From an uncultured Prochlorococcus sp. (GTDB lineage: Bacteria; Cyanobacteriota; Cyanobacteriia; PCC-6307; Cyanobiaceae): a stretch of DNA of 63,813 bases. A model generated the notes under the pieces. That model saw nothing but the letters and a program-made list of their open reading frames with translations. It was not told where the DNA came from and made no database searches. The stretch spans positions 1 to 63,813 of the forward strand of contig CACAQQ010000002.1 of the NCBI GenBank assembly GCA_902534675.1, given 5' to 3'. Made by a program: the position numbers and the translations under genes. Positions 22,613-34,661 of this stretch are shown here, piece after piece (positions within the stretch are counted from its first letter, which is position 1; each line of letters starts with the position of its first letter).

Positions 22613-24199
22613 ATGAGTCAAATAATTTTAAAAAAAGAACGAGATCCTTCAATATTAATTTTGGATTTCGGATCCCAATATTCTGAATTGATTGCAAGAA
22701 GAATTAGAGAAACTAATGTTTTTTCTCTTGTAGTAAGTAATTACATTTCAATTGAGGAAATCAAAAATATTAATCCTAAAGGGATTATTTTGAGTGGAGG
22801 CCCAAATTCTGTATATGAACAAAATGCACCTAAGTGTGATGAAAAAATTTTTAATTTAGGAATTCCTATTCTTGGCATATGCTATGGAATGCAATTAATG
22901 GTTAAAGAACTTGGAGGATCTGTTATTTCAGCAACTAAAAGAGCCGAATATGGTAGAGCACCAATAAAGATAGACCAAGAATCAGACCTCCTTGCTGATG
23001 TAGAAGATAAATCTATTATGTGGATGAGTCATGGTGATTCTATTAATTATTTGCCTGATGGATTTAATAATATTGCTCATACCGAGAACACACACCATGC
23101 AGCAATTTCAAATGATGTAAAGAAATTATTTGGCGTGCAATTTCATCCTGAAGTTATTCATTCAGAGTTTGGGATGACGTTAATTAAAAATTTTGTTTAT
23201 AAAATTTCTTGTTGTGCAGCTGATTGGACAACCGAAACCTATATAGAGGAAACTATTCCCTGGATAAGAGAGCAAGTTGGCAATAAAAAAGTTTTGCTTG
23301 CCTTATCTGGAGGAGTTGACTCCTCAACTCTTGCTTTTCTTCTCAATAAAGCTATTGGAAATCAGCTTACATGCATGTTTATAGACCAAGGTTTCATGAG
23401 AAAAGGTGAACCAGAATTTTTAATGAAATTTTTTGATAAGAAATTTCAGATAAAAGTTGAATATATTAATGCAAGGGAAAGGTTTATTGCCAAATTAAAA
23501 GGGATTACTGATCCAGAAGAAAAAAGAAAAATTATAGGTAAAGAATTTATTAGAGTATTTGAGGAAGAGAGCAAAAGATTGGGACCTTTTCAGTATTTAG
23601 CCCAAGGAACTCTTTATCCTGATGTTATTGAAAGTGCTGGGACTAATATTGATCCCAAAACAGGAGAAAGAATAGCTGTAAAAATAAAAAGTCATCATAA
23701 TGTGGGTGGATTGCCAAAAGATTTACAATTTAAATTAGTTGAGCCATTAAGAAAACTTTTTAAGGATGAAGTCCGAAAAGTGGGAGCTGCTTTAGGTTTG
23801 CCGGATGAAATTATAAAAAGGCATCCATTCCCAGGACCAGGATTAGCTATAAGAATTTTGGGAGAGGTTAATAATGAAAAACTTGATTGTTTAAGAGATG
23901 CAGACTGGATAGTAAGAGATGAAATTAAAAAAGCAGGCCTTTACAATGATATTTGGCAAGCTTTTGCAGTATTGCTACCTGTAAAAACAGTAGGAGTTAT
24001 GGGTGATAAAAGGACTTATGCATGGCCAATAGTTTTACGTTGTGTATCTAGTGAAGATGGTATGACAGCTGATTGGTCAAAAATTCCTTTTCAGATTTTG
24101 GAGAGGATTGCAAATAGAATAGTAAACGAAGTAAGTTCAGTTAACAGAGTTGTTTATGATATTACAAGCAAACCTCCTGGAACTATTGAGTGGGAGTAA
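22613..24199 (+). CDS. guaA: GMP synthase (glutamine-hydrolysing)
   Basis: [31 protein letters not shown]. Confidence 0.98.
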   Translation: MSQIILKKERDPSILILDFGSQYSELIARRIRETNVFSLVVSNYISIEEIKNINPKGIILSGGPNSVYEQNAPKCDEKIFNLGIPILGICYGMQLMVKELGGSVISATKRAEYGRAPIKIDQESDLLADVEDKSIMWMSHGDSINYLPDGFNNIAHTENTHHAAISNDVKKLFGVQFHPEVIHSEFGMTLIKNFVYKISCCAADWTTETYIEETIPWIREQVGNKKVLLALSGGVDSSTLAFLLNKAIGNQLTCMFIDQGFMRKGEPEFLMKFFDKKFQIKVEYINARERFIAKLKGITDPEEKRKIIGKEFIRVFEEESKRLGPFQYLAQGTLYPDVIESAGTNIDPKTGERIAVKIKSHHNVGGLPKDLQFKLVEPLRKLFKDEVRKVGAALGLPDEIIKRHPFPGPGLAIRILGEVNNEKLDCLRDADWIVRDEIKKAGLYNDIWQAFAVLLPVKTVGVMGDKRTYAWPIVLRCVSSEDGMTADWSKIPFQILERIANRIVNEVSSVNRVVYDITSKPPGTIEWE

Positions 24200-24270
24200 G
24201 TCTTCAAATTTTTAAAAAATTTAAAATTTTTTATTTAAGCAAGAAATTTTTAAATGAGATTTAAAACGTA

Positions 24271-24984
24271 ATGCCCGATATTATTAAATTAAGTCGATCT
24301 ACAGTCGAGAAATATCTTACTTGTCCAAGATGTTGCGTACTGGACAAAAAATATCAAATAAAACCGCCATCATTACCATTTACCTTAAATATAGCTGTAG
24401 ATAATTTATGTAAAAATGAATTTGATTATTATAGAAAAATTCAGGAGCCGCATCCTTTATTTATTGAATATGGAATTGATGCTGTGCCTTTCAAACACAA
24501 AGATTTAGAACGTTGGAGGAGTAATTTTCAAGGGATAAGATATAAGTCAATTGAACATAACTATGATTTTGGTGGAGCAGTAGATGATGTTTGGCAGAAA
24601 AAAAATGGTCATCTTATTATCGTTGATGTAAAAGCAACATCTAGAAATAATTTTGATTGGTTTGAGACTTTTAATAAATATGAATATGCAAAAGCTTATA
24701 AAAGACAGTTAGAAATGTATCAGTGGTTGTTTAAAAAAAACGGTTTTCAAGTGGCTAAAGAAGCTTATCTTTTATATTTCAATGGCAAGAAAAATGAAGA
24801 GTTTTTTAATAACCAATTAAATTTTGACGTACATCTAATTAAATTAGATTGTTCTACTTCATGGGTAGAAAATAAGATAATTGATACGGTAAATTTATTA
24901 CGTTCTGATAATTTCCCCAAACCCTCTTTAAATTGTGAATACTGTAATTATTTAAAGAAGCGTTGGAAGTTGTCGATAACTTAA
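24271..24984 (+). CDS. PD-(D/E)XK (RecB/Cas4-like) nuclease
   Basis: GAVDDVW...LIIVDVKAT...RQLEMYQWLF active-site pattern; N-terminal CPRCC and C-terminal CEYC. Confidence 0.75.
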   Translation: MPDIIKLSRSTVEKYLTCPRCCVLDKKYQIKPPSLPFTLNIAVDNLCKNEFDYYRKIQEPHPLFIEYGIDAVPFKHKDLERWRSNFQGIRYKSIEHNYDFGGAVDDVWQKKNGHLIIVDVKATSRNNFDWFETFNKYEYAKAYKRQLEMYQWLFKKNGFQVAKEAYLLYFNGKKNEEFFNNQLNFDVHLIKLDCSTSWVENKIIDTVNLLRSDNFPKPSLNCEYCNYLKKRWKLSIT

Positions 24985-25064
24985 TATTAACAGGATAGTT
25001 TTTTATATTTCTGGAAAAATAGTGAATTAAAGATAATCTTTAATTAGATTATTAATTTAGACTT

Positions 25065-25673
25065 TTGATAAAATCGAAAAATTCTGAAAGAAAGATAACT
25101 AATCATCTGCAACAAGATGTAGTAAAGGTATCTGGTAAAACAATTTTTATTAATCCTTTTTTATATTGGCGGAGATTTGACGAAAACACTAATAGATGGA
25201 TTAGAGAACCTGGTCAAATGTCAGAGGATCAAATTTCACCAAACAGGAACCGTTTTTATCCAGAAATAGAGTGGGCTGATTTAAGTCATGAGCAAAAGCT
25301 AATCAAAGATGCAACTGTTGAGATGTTTTTAAAAACTCTTGAATTGATAAGTACATTTCATCCTTATCTTAGTTCCGGACAATTATTAGAAGTGGAGAGA
25401 AAAATGGCGATTATCAAAAAGATTCCTTTCGAAAAGTGGGTTACAAAATCTTTTGCTAAAAAAGCAAGATTATTAGAAAATGAAAAAAGAAAATTTCAAA
25501 GAGAAAAATTTTTTAATAGTTGGAGGGAATGGTTTAGTCTCGAAAATACTCAACAAGCTATTTTGCCATTTATTATCACAATATTTATTTCATCATTCAT
25601 TGGCTGGTCTTTAGGTATCTCTAAAAATAGTTGTAATCCTTATTTCGAACAAAACTTAGAGCAATTAAATTAA
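25065..25673 (+). CDS. Hypothetical protein with a hydrophobic segment near the C-terminus
   Basis: 202-aa ORF. Confidence 0.7.
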   Translation: MIKSKNSERKITNHLQQDVVKVSGKTIFINPFLYWRRFDENTNRWIREPGQMSEDQISPNRNRFYPEIEWADLSHEQKLIKDATVEMFLKTLELISTFHPYLSSGQLLEVERKMAIIKKIPFEKWVTKSFAKKARLLENEKRKFQREKFFNSWREWFSLENTQQAILPFIITIFISSFIGWSLGISKNSCNPYFEQNLEQLN

Positions 25674-25776
25674 TTTTTTAAGATTGGTCAGTGTTAAACT
25701 TAATATTATTCTGCAATAACAAATTTTTGATTTAGGGTTAAAATGTTAATAATTTAAAGTTAAAAATATAGCTTTT

Positions 25777-25926
25777 ATGAATGAAAATTTCATTTCAAAT
25801 AAAGTAAAAAATGTTGAGTCTGATATGGAAACTGAAAAGAGTGATTATAAAAATTTAATTTTTAGACTCAAAGAAATCAGTGAAACCATTGCTTTATTAG
25901 AAAAAAAATATTTAGATAAATTGTAA
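25777..25926 (+). CDS. Small hypothetical protein (49 aa), not in ORF track
   Basis: MNENFISNKVKNVESDMETEKSDYKNLIFRLKEISETIALLEKKYLDKL, just before the PBP2 ORF. Confidence 0.55.
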   Translation: MNENFISNKVKNVESDMETEKSDYKNLIFRLKEISETIALLEKKYLDKL

Positions 25927-25929
25927 ATT

Positions 25930-27720
25930 TTGATAAAAACTAGTCTTAATAAAAAACTTATTTCTTTTAAGAGACAACCTTTAGTTTTACTGATTTTTTC
26001 TTCCATTTCGTTTCTATTGATTTTATTAAGGTTAATTTTTTTACAACTTTTAAATTATGAATCTTTTAAGAAAATGTCTGATGAAAATCGGATTAGACTC
26101 ATTGCTTCTCAACCAATACGTGGAAGAATAATTGATAAAAATGGTTATGTTCTTGCAGATAGTAGAGTTAAATATTCTTTAATAATAAAACCTCAATCTG
26201 TAAATGAAAGTAATTGGGAAAAACATAAATCAAGTCTTTCTAGTCTGTTAAATGTTGATAGTAATTTAGTTCAGACAATGTATTTTGATGGCTTAAAAAA
26301 TAAAAAACTTTCAGTAAGTATCATTGATGATTTAAGTATGGATCAATTAATAAAATTTAAAGAAAATGAAGATAATTTATTTAGTTTTGAAATAGCTACT
26401 AGATTAATTAGAAATTATCCATATAAATCTGTCGCTGCGCATGTAATTGGTTATACGCAGCCATTGACTGATTCAGAATATAAATTTTTATCTAAAAGGG
26501 GTTATAAATTAAATGACTTAATAGGTAGAACCGGAATTGAATATGTTTTTGAAGACTTCATAAGAGGTGAATGGGGCGGAGAGATGATTGAGGTAAATTC
26601 TGTGGGTGAATTTCAAAAATCATTGGGTATAAAACCCTCAATAAAAGGAAATGATATTGAATTGACAATAGATATAAACTTGCAATTAGTTGCTGAAGAA
26701 GTACTTAAAAATAAAAAAGCTGGAGCGATTATAGTTATGGATCCAAGAGATGGTGCAATAAGAGCTATGGCAAGTAAGCCTACTTTTGATTTAAATTTCT
26801 TCTCAAGGGATTTTAAGCCTCAAGAAGAATATGATAAATTATTTAATTCGCCGGAAAAACCTCTGTTTAATAGAGCACTAAATGCTTATGATCCGGGAAG
26901 TGTTTGGAAGATTGTAACAGCTTTAGCTGGCTTAGAAAGTGGGAAATTTCCTAGTGATATTATGCTAGAAACAAAACCATGTATTACCTATGGTAGTCAA
27001 TGTTTTAGAGAACATAATGATTTAGGTTTTGGGGTTATAGGTTATGAAGATGCTTTAAGAGTTTCAAGTAATACATTCTTTTATCAAATCGGACATGGAG
27101 TAGGAGTTGATGAAATTCATGAAGTATCAAGAAAGCTTGGTTTTAATTCTTTTTCTGGAATTGAAATTGCTGAACAAGAAAATATAGGATTAGTAGCTAG
27201 TAGCGAATGGGCTGAAGAAGGTAGAGGATGGGGAGAGCCAGGAAGAACTCCTTGGGTTCCAGAAGACATTGCGAGCATGTCCATAGGACAATTTGTGGTG
27301 CAAGTTACCCCTATTCAAATAGCTAGAGCATATGCTGCTATTGCTAATGGAGGTTATCTAGTAACTCCTCATTTGTCTAAAAAAAATGGAAAATATCTTG
27401 CAAATAAAGGACGTATGCAAATTGATATTGATCCAAATAATATTCAGTTGATAAAAAGCGGTCTAAAGAAAGTAGTTGAGTCTGGTACGGGTGTATCCAT
27501 TAATTATGGAATTTCGAATTTACCACCGGTTTCAGGAAAAACTGGAACAGCTGAAGATGGTGAAGGGGGGTCAGATCACGCTTGGTTCGTCTGTTTTACA
27601 CCTTCTGAAAAGAGTGAGTTGCTTGTAGTTGCTTTTGCCCAAAATACTCCTGGCGGTGGTTCTGTACATGCACTTCCTATGGCTAGAGAAATTTTGAAAG
27701 TTTGGAATGAAAAAAAATGA
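25930..27720 (+). CDS. mrdA: Penicillin-binding protein 2 (transpeptidase)
   Basis: DPGSVWKIVTALAGLESG, SSNTFFYQIG, SGKTGTAE. Confidence 0.92.
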   Translation: MIKTSLNKKLISFKRQPLVLLIFSSISFLLILLRLIFLQLLNYESFKKMSDENRIRLIASQPIRGRIIDKNGYVLADSRVKYSLIIKPQSVNESNWEKHKSSLSSLLNVDSNLVQTMYFDGLKNKKLSVSIIDDLSMDQLIKFKENEDNLFSFEIATRLIRNYPYKSVAAHVIGYTQPLTDSEYKFLSKRGYKLNDLIGRTGIEYVFEDFIRGEWGGEMIEVNSVGEFQKSLGIKPSIKGNDIELTIDINLQLVAEEVLKNKKAGAIIVMDPRDGAIRAMASKPTFDLNFFSRDFKPQEEYDKLFNSPEKPLFNRALNAYDPGSVWKIVTALAGLESGKFPSDIMLETKPCITYGSQCFREHNDLGFGVIGYEDALRVSSNTFFYQIGHGVGVDEIHEVSRKLGFNSFSGIEIAEQENIGLVASSEWAEEGRGWGEPGRTPWVPEDIASMSIGQFVVQVTPIQIARAYAAIANGGYLVTPHLSKKNGKYLANKGRMQIDIDPNNIQLIKSGLKKVVESGTGVSINYGISNLPPVSGKTGTAEDGEGGSDHAWFVCFTPSEKSELLVVAFAQNTPGGGSVHALPMAREILKVWNEKK

Positions 27721-27744
27721 GATTAATTTAAAGCTTTTAAAAGT

Positions 27745-28269
27745 TTATAATTTTAATTTTTGCATTTGTAAAAGTCTTTGAATTATATCTTCTATAGTTT
27801 TCGTATCTATAGGTTTACTATATGAGGATAAAAGTTGCCTTCCTAATACCTGACTGCCTAAATGGACTAATTGAATGCGTAATGAAGTAAGAAGTTCTAA
27901 TCCGATTCCACCAGAAAATGTTGCAATTGCAATTGGTTGACCGTTAAATAGATTTCTGAAATCATCTCCTGAAACAGAAAGCCAAGCTATGAAGTTGGAG
28001 AGAATTGGAGGTATAGAGCCATTATATTCAGGAGCACAAATGACCCACTTTTCTATTGCGAAAAGCTTTTTTTTTAATTCTTGTATTTCAACTGGAATAT
28101 TTTCTTTGCTGTGAATTCGTGGATTAAATAATGGAATATTAAGAGTGGTCAGATCTAAAATCTCAGAACTTATTTTCAGTTCGTTACTTTTTTCAAGAAA
28201 TTTTTCAGAAAGTTCTAGATTTTTACCACAACTAGCCGTAATGATTATTAGATCTTTTGTTTCAGTCAT
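27745..28269 (-). CDS. NADPH-dependent FMN reductase family protein
   Basis: CAPEYNGSIPPILSNFIAWL. Confidence 0.88.
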   Translation of the reverse strand: MTETKDLIIITASCGKNLELSEKFLEKSNELKISSEILDLTTLNIPLFNPRIHSKENIPVEIQELKKKLFAIEKWVICAPEYNGSIPPILSNFIAWLSVSGDDFRNLFNGQPIAIATFSGGIGLELLTSLRIQLVHLGSQVLGRQLLSSYSKPIDTKTIEDIIQRLLQMQKLKL

Positions 28270-28286
28270 AAATTAGATAAATAAAT

Positions 28287-30089
28287 TTAATAGTTAGCAC
28301 CTGTTTTGCGGTGATGAACTGCCGTTAGACTATCGGATTTTAGTATATTACCGTGTAGTACTTCCGCGTATATTACCCAATGATCTCCACATTCCATTCT
28401 CTCTTTTACAGAAGCATCTAACCATGCGAGAGATTCAGGAATGATTATCTGTTCATTAGGGGTTAATTCAATATTTATTCCTTCAAATCTATCTTCTCCG
28501 GGTGCAAAGGGCTTTGTGAATCTTTTCAAAGGTTCTTTAAACTCTTTTTCACTAAGAATATTTAATGCGAATGAATCTCCTATTTGGAGAAGAGACTCTA
28601 CCGATCTATCTTTTGCTACTGCGATACTTAACCCGGGAGGAGAAAAACTTGCTTGACTTACCCAAGATGCAAGCATAGCTCCTTTAATATTGTTCTCATC
28701 TTTGCCTTTAGAGGCTGTTAGGACACAAAGTGAACCAATTACTCTTCCAAGAGCTTGTAGCTTTGGATCCGTTTTGCTTGTAATCATTCCAGTATCTGAT
28801 TTTCTAGGTTTTTTCTTTGCTTTTTTTATAATTTTTCTTCCAAAGTGAGTGCCTATTTCTTCTAGCTCTTTAATTTTTGGTTTATTCGGGCTGAATTTAA
28901 TCCTTATAGGGTCAAAACTAAACTTAAAACCACCGTCTTTTAATTTTGTTTCAAGTAAATCTATAGCTTCGCCGCTCCAGCCAAAACTACCAAAAATTCC
29001 CACTGGCTTATCTCTATTACCCTCTGCTAACAACGTTCCTAGTGCACTAACTATTGGAGTTGGGGCATGACCACCCAATGTGGGTGAGCCTATTAAATAT
29101 CCATCAGCATTTTGGATAGACTTTACAAGTACATCATTAGGTGTAAATTCACAATTAATACTTTCAACTTCTACAGAGGTTCTATTTATCCCTTTAGCCA
29201 ATGCATCACCTATTGAGGCTGTATTTCCATATGCACTTGCGTATATCAGAGCGATCTTAGGATTATTTGTTGAGAGATTCTCTCCCCATCGAATATAGTC
29301 ATTTAAAAAGCTTTTTAAGCTATATTCGATCGCGGGGCCATGTAATGGTGCAATAGTTTTAATGTCATAATCTGCAATTTTTTCAGTTATTGATACTACT
29401 TGATTAGACATTGGTGCCATCAGGCAATCATAAAAATGTTTCCTATCAATTTCTGTACTAACTCGATTTGTTTCAGACCAATCAGCAGAAGCAATATGAG
29501 CAGAGAAAATTTTTTCACTAAGAAGTATTTCTTGATTACGTTCATAAATTATCAGGCCACCAGGCCAACGTGCTGTTGGAATAGGAATTAATTCAAGTGA
29601 AATTTTATCTAATTCTAAATTAAGTTCTTTTTTGATTATGTTTATTTCAGGTAATTCAATTTCAATACAGTTTTCTAAGGTAGGATTTCTTTGATTCCAA
29701 AGTTCGCTAATAAGTTTATAACCTGGATTAGAGCAAGTAATAGTTGTGTTTTGAAATTGGGTACTTATATTTTTTATTGTTTCAATAATTTGGGGATTAA
29801 TATGACCAGAAATGAAGTTAATTTTATCCAATTTAAATTGATCGCTAAACCTAGAAATTACTTTATTAAATGAATTTAAATATTGTTTCTCAGGTGGATG
29901 AATAATAAAAAGTTCCTCATGACTTCTAATGAAAAAAGTATTAAAAGAGGTTCCTTTTTCAAGGTTAAATTCAAGTTCAAATCTTTCTTTATTTTGGTCT
30001 AAGAATCTTACACAAGAAAAATTTTCGGTAATTTCAAATTCTGATAAGTTTTGATTTTCTTCAAGTAAGCTTATATTAATATCTGACAT
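28287..30089 (-). CDS. Flavodiiron protein with C-terminal flavin reductase domain
   Basis: ALIYASAYGNTASIGDALAKG flavodoxin motif, SWVSQASFSPPG; metal-ligand pattern less canonical than the neighbour. Confidence 0.9.
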   Translation of the reverse strand: MSDINISLLEENQNLSEFEITENFSCVRFLDQNKERFELEFNLEKGTSFNTFFIRSHEELFIIHPPEKQYLNSFNKVISRFSDQFKLDKINFISGHINPQIIETIKNISTQFQNTTITCSNPGYKLISELWNQRNPTLENCIEIELPEINIIKKELNLELDKISLELIPIPTARWPGGLIIYERNQEILLSEKIFSAHIASADWSETNRVSTEIDRKHFYDCLMAPMSNQVVSITEKIADYDIKTIAPLHGPAIEYSLKSFLNDYIRWGENLSTNNPKIALIYASAYGNTASIGDALAKGINRTSVEVESINCEFTPNDVLVKSIQNADGYLIGSPTLGGHAPTPIVSALGTLLAEGNRDKPVGIFGSFGWSGEAIDLLETKLKDGGFKFSFDPIRIKFSPNKPKIKELEEIGTHFGRKIIKKAKKKPRKSDTGMITSKTDPKLQALGRVIGSLCVLTASKGKDENNIKGAMLASWVSQASFSPPGLSIAVAKDRSVESLLQIGDSFALNILSEKEFKEPLKRFTKPFAPGEDRFEGINIELTPNEQIIIPESLAWLDASVKERMECGDHWVIYAEVLHGNILKSDSLTAVHHRKTGANY

Positions 30090-30105
30090 TTTAAAGGCTT
30101 ATTTT

Positions 30106-31881
30106 CTAATAGTGATTAGCAACTTTTCTGTGATGAACTGCTGTCTTGCATGATAAGTCAGAAACATTACCATTCTCAACTATTCCGTAAATTATCCAAT
30201 GGTCTGGAGTCTCCAGCCTGGAACTAACTTTACAATCTAAAAAGGCGAGTGAATCTGAGAGAACTGGTCCCCCTTCAGCGATGTTGCTAATTACATCTAC
30301 ATCTGCAAATCTATCAGCTCCAGGTGCAAATCTTTTTAAAAAATGTCTGAACATTTTTTGATAGTTATCTTCTCTCAAGATATTCACAACAAAACCTTTC
30401 CCAACTTGCATATATGATTCAATAGCTCTATCTTTTGCTACTGCAACTGTAATGCCTGGAGGAGAAAAGCTTGCTTGACTAACCCAACTTGCGACCATTG
30501 CACTTTGTCTGAATGTCGAACCTTCCCCTTGGCTTGCTGTAACTACATATAATCCTCCACTTATTCTACCTAACGCTTTATCTAAATTAGAATCGAGGCT
30601 CTTCATAGAGGCAATATTCTTCTTTTTATTGATCAATTGACCTAAGTCAGTTCCAGCTTCTTCGAATTGCTGATAAATAATGGGATCTGGAATATTTTTA
30701 ACTCTTAAAGGGGAGAAAGCTTCTTTTTGACCAAGTTCTCTTAATTTATTTGCTAACGAATCTATTGGTTCATCATTTCCACCAAATGCATCATAGACAG
30801 CAGTAAATTGTTTTGGTTTTAGTGCTGCAAATAAAGTACCCAGAGATTCTTTTAATTCATTATCTGAGTCTACTGGCCATGTGGGAATTACTACTGCTTT
30901 TGATTCGGAAATTAAACTTGTTAATTCTTGCGGGTCAGAGGATCTTAAATCAATTAATTGAACTTGTGCATCTGCTTTACTTATTCCATGAGATATCGCT
31001 TGACTTAGTCGATCACAATAACCATAGTCGCTTATATAGCAGACTGACACAAAATCATTACCTTTGCTTTTATTGCTACTCCATTCTTGATATTTTCCTT
31101 TCCAAAAATTAACTTGATTATGAAGTAAAGGCCCATGACCTACGGCTAATGTTTTTAATTTAGGTAGCTTATCTATTCTTTTAATTGCCTGCAGAACGCT
31201 TCTAGCGTTTGGACCCATTAGGCAATCGTAATAAAAACGAAAATCATCATATATTTCTTTTTGATCAGTGTCATAAAATTCATCAGAACAATAATGGAGT
31301 CCAAATGCATCGCATGTGTAGAGAACATGAGTGCTGTGGTCATATGAAAAAATTGTATCTGGCCAATGTAAATTTGGTGCGCTTATAAATTCAATATTAT
31401 GTTCTAAACCGCTATTAGGGTTAGTTCCTAGATTTAAAAACTCTCCACTTTTAACTTCTAGTCGCTTAAAGGGAACATGTATTTGGTCTTCAATAAACTT
31501 AAGGGCTAATTTTGAACCAACTATTGTGATATTTTTGTTTAATTCTAGAAGATTACCTATTAAACCAGAATGATCAGGTTCTGTATGGCTTGTAATTAGA
31601 TAATCCACTTCTTGTGGATTTATCTCTTTTAGTAATTCTTCAAACCATAATTCTTCAAATTTTGCGTGACTAGTATCAATTATTGCTAGTTTTTCGCCTT
31701 TAATAATAAAACTATTGTAAGTAGTGCCATTTCTTAAGCCAAATTCAATATCAAATCTACTGCGATCCCAATCCAGAGATCTTATGGCACAAGAATCATC
31801 AGCAAAGTTTTGAGATTGAACTGTCAACTTGTTATTTATTTGTGCCAATTTAGAATTACTTGTCTGGGCAGAGGCTAGCAT
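30106..31881 (-). CDS. Flavodiiron protein with C-terminal flavin reductase domain
   Basis: HTEPDHSG diiron motif, flavodoxin and SWVSQASFSPPG flavin-reductase segments. Confidence 0.92.
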   Translation of the reverse strand: MLASAQTSNSKLAQINNKLTVQSQNFADDSCAIRSLDWDRSRFDIEFGLRNGTTYNSFIIKGEKLAIIDTSHAKFEELWFEELLKEINPQEVDYLITSHTEPDHSGLIGNLLELNKNITIVGSKLALKFIEDQIHVPFKRLEVKSGEFLNLGTNPNSGLEHNIEFISAPNLHWPDTIFSYDHSTHVLYTCDAFGLHYCSDEFYDTDQKEIYDDFRFYYDCLMGPNARSVLQAIKRIDKLPKLKTLAVGHGPLLHNQVNFWKGKYQEWSSNKSKGNDFVSVCYISDYGYCDRLSQAISHGISKADAQVQLIDLRSSDPQELTSLISESKAVVIPTWPVDSDNELKESLGTLFAALKPKQFTAVYDAFGGNDEPIDSLANKLRELGQKEAFSPLRVKNIPDPIIYQQFEEAGTDLGQLINKKKNIASMKSLDSNLDKALGRISGGLYVVTASQGEGSTFRQSAMVASWVSQASFSPPGITVAVAKDRAIESYMQVGKGFVVNILREDNYQKMFRHFLKRFAPGADRFADVDVISNIAEGGPVLSDSLAFLDCKVSSRLETPDHWIIYGIVENGNVSDLSCKTAVHHRKVANHY

Positions 31882-32000
31882 AGGACAAATCGCGTTATAA
31901 AATAACTTTAGTTATGTAGAATATAAATCCGCGTGATTATTTTTGCGAAATAACCGAAATTACGCTTTTCTTTAATTTTTAATCTTTTTATTCTGGATAA

Positions 32001-34661
32001 ATGACATCTCAACTAATTAAAAAAATAGTTACTGGAGATGAGATAAGAAATGCTTTTTTAAAATTTTACAGTGAAAAATTACATAAAATCATTCCAAGTG
32101 CATCTTTAATACCAGATGACCCTACGGTTATGCTCACAATTGCTGGGATGCTACCTTTTAAACCAGTTTTTTTAGGTTTAAAAGAAAGACCATCAAAAAG
32201 GGCTACATCTAGCCAAAAGTGCATCAGAACAAATGATATAGAAAACGTTGGAGTTACAGCTAGACATCACACTTTTTTTGAAATGCTTGGTAATTTCTCT
32301 TTTGGAGATTATTTTAAACGAGAGGCTATTCAATGGGCTTGGGAATTAGTTACTGATATTTATCAACTTTCTGTTGAAAATATAATTGTGAGTGTTTTTC
32401 ACCAAGATGAAGAGTCTGCAAAAATTTGGAAAGATGAAATAGGTATTCATCCAGATAGGATAGTGAAACTAGGTGAGGAAGATAATTTTTGGTCATCTGG
32501 CAAAACAGGTCCATGTGGACCTTGTTCAGAACTTTATTATGATTTTCATCCTGAAAAGGGTCTGCAGAATATTGATTTAGAAGATGGAGATCGTTTTATT
32601 GAATTTTATAATCTTGTTTTTATGCAATATAATCGTGATCCATATGGAAAATTGACAGATTTAAAATCTAAAAATATTGATACAGGAATGGGTCTTGAAA
32701 GGATGGCTCAGATACTACAAAAAAAACAAAATAATTATGAGACAGATTTAATTTTTCCTATTATTCAAAAAATTTGTGAGATTGCAAATATTGATTATTT
32801 TTCTTCAGATGATAAAAACAAAATTTCTTTAAAAATCATTGGTGATCATACAAGAGCTGTTATTCATTTAATTTCTGATGGAGTAGCAGCAAGTAATCTC
32901 GGCAGGGGATATATATTAAGAAGACTTATTAGAAGAATGGTCAGACACGGAAGATTATTAGGTATAACAAATGAATTTTTACCCCATATTGCTACTGTAG
33001 GGATCAATTTAATGCAAAATAATTATCCTGATTTAAAAAATAATAATGGTTTAATTTTGAATGAGATAAAAATTGAAGAAATAAGATTTAGGGAAACTCT
33101 TGAAAGAGGAGAGAAATTGCTAGATGAGTTAATTTCTTCAGGGCAGAAATTAATTTCTGGTTTTAAAGCTTTTGAACTTTATGATACTTATGGATTTCCT
33201 CTAGAACTTACTGTAGAAATTGCTGAAGATAATAGTATCAGTGTAGATGTAAAGGGTTTTGAAGAAGAAATGAATGCACAAAAAGAGAGAGCTAAAGCTG
33301 CTTCAAGTAATATTGATTTGACATTAGAGGGATCATTAGAGCGAGAAATAGATCTTTTTAACAAGACTGTTTTTAATGGTTATGATTCACTCCTTTCGGA
33401 AGCTGAAATAAAGGGTATATTCTTGGATTCAACATTAGTTAAGCAAGCAAGTGAAGGTCAGAAAGTTTTAATTGTTCTTGATCAGACAACTTTTTATGGA
33501 GAATCTGGCGGGCAAGTTGGTGATATTGGAACGATATTTTCACAAGATGTAGAGGTCTTGGTTGATAATGTTATGCGAAAGAAAAGTGTTTTTTTACATT
33601 ATGGAACGATCAAAAAAGGAATATTAACTATTGGACAAAAAGTTAAGACTAATGTTAGCTCCTCTAATAGAGCTAAGGCTGCTGCAAATCATACAGCTAC
33701 TCATTTATTACAATCTGCACTTAAATCAATTGTTAACGAAAGTGTTGGACAAAAAGGTTCATTAGTAGCCTTTAATAAATTACGATTTGACTTTAATTCC
33801 TCTAATCCTATTTCTAAAGATCAAATTTCTAAGATTGAGACTTTAGTTAACTCTTGGATTATGGAAAATCATGCCCTAGAAATAAAAAATATGTCTAAGA
33901 GTGAGGCTCTTGAAAAGGGCGCAGTCGCCATGTTTGGAGAAAAATATGATGATGAAGTACGCGTTGTTAATATACCTGGAGTTTCAATGGAACTTTGTGG
34001 TGGCACACATGTTAAAACTACATCTGAATTAGGTTCTTTCAAAATAATTAGTGAGGAAGGAATCTCAGCCGGAGTAAGAAGGATCGAAGCATTATCAGGC
34101 CAATCAGCATTAGACTATTTCAGTGATAGAAATGCTTTAGTAAATCAAATAAGTGATTTGTTAAAAGCAAATCCTAATCAACTTTTTGAAAGGGTTAATA
34201 ATTTGCAAGCAGAGCTCATTAATAAGAATAAAGAGATACAAAAAATGAAAGATGAAATTGCATATTTTAAATACTCTTCTATAAAATCATCCGCAGAAAT
34301 AGTAAATTCTTTTTCAATTCTAGTAAATCAGATTGATGGCTTAGATGGGAATTCTTTGCAATCTGCAGCACTGAATTTAACTTCTCATTTGGGAAAAAAA
34401 GCAATAGTGATTCTTGGGGGAATACCAAATTCAGAAAATAGAAATTTGTTATTTGTAGTTTCTTTAGGTGATGATGCAGTAAAAATAGGATTGGATGCAG
34501 GTAAATTAATTAATCAGATTGCAAGAATTTGTTCGGGAGGAGGAGGAGGAAAGCCTAACTTTGCTCAAGCAGGTGCTAAAAATATTGATAAGTTAAGAGA
34601 TGCTTTAGATTATGCTAAAAATTATCTTCAAAAAACATTAGATAGTCATTCTGATAAATAA
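32001..34661 (+). CDS. alaS: Alanyl-tRNA synthetase
   Basis: [30 protein letters not shown]. Confidence 0.98.
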   Translation: MTSQLIKKIVTGDEIRNAFLKFYSEKLHKIIPSASLIPDDPTVMLTIAGMLPFKPVFLGLKERPSKRATSSQKCIRTNDIENVGVTARHHTFFEMLGNFSFGDYFKREAIQWAWELVTDIYQLSVENIIVSVFHQDEESAKIWKDEIGIHPDRIVKLGEEDNFWSSGKTGPCGPCSELYYDFHPEKGLQNIDLEDGDRFIEFYNLVFMQYNRDPYGKLTDLKSKNIDTGMGLERMAQILQKKQNNYETDLIFPIIQKICEIANIDYFSSDDKNKISLKIIGDHTRAVIHLISDGVAASNLGRGYILRRLIRRMVRHGRLLGITNEFLPHIATVGINLMQNNYPDLKNNNGLILNEIKIEEIRFRETLERGEKLLDELISSGQKLISGFKAFELYDTYGFPLELTVEIAEDNSISVDVKGFEEEMNAQKERAKAASSNIDLTLEGSLEREIDLFNKTVFNGYDSLLSEAEIKGIFLDSTLVKQASEGQKVLIVLDQTTFYGESGGQVGDIGTIFSQDVEVLVDNVMRKKSVFLHYGTIKKGILTIGQKVKTNVSSSNRAKAAANHTATHLLQSALKSIVNESVGQKGSLVAFNKLRFDFNSSNPISKDQISKIETLVNSWIMENHALEIKNMSKSEALEKGAVAMFGEKYDDEVRVVNIPGVSMELCGGTHVKTTSELGSFKIISEEGISAGVRRIEALSGQSALDYFSDRNALVNQISDLLKANPNQLFERVNNLQAELINKNKEIQKMKDEIAYFKYSSIKSSAEIVNSFSILVNQIDGLDGNSLQSAALNLTSHLGKKAIVILGGIPNSENRNLLFVVSLGDDAVKIGLDAGKLINQIARICSGGGGGKPNFAQAGAKNIDKLRDALDYAKNYLQKTLDSHSDK

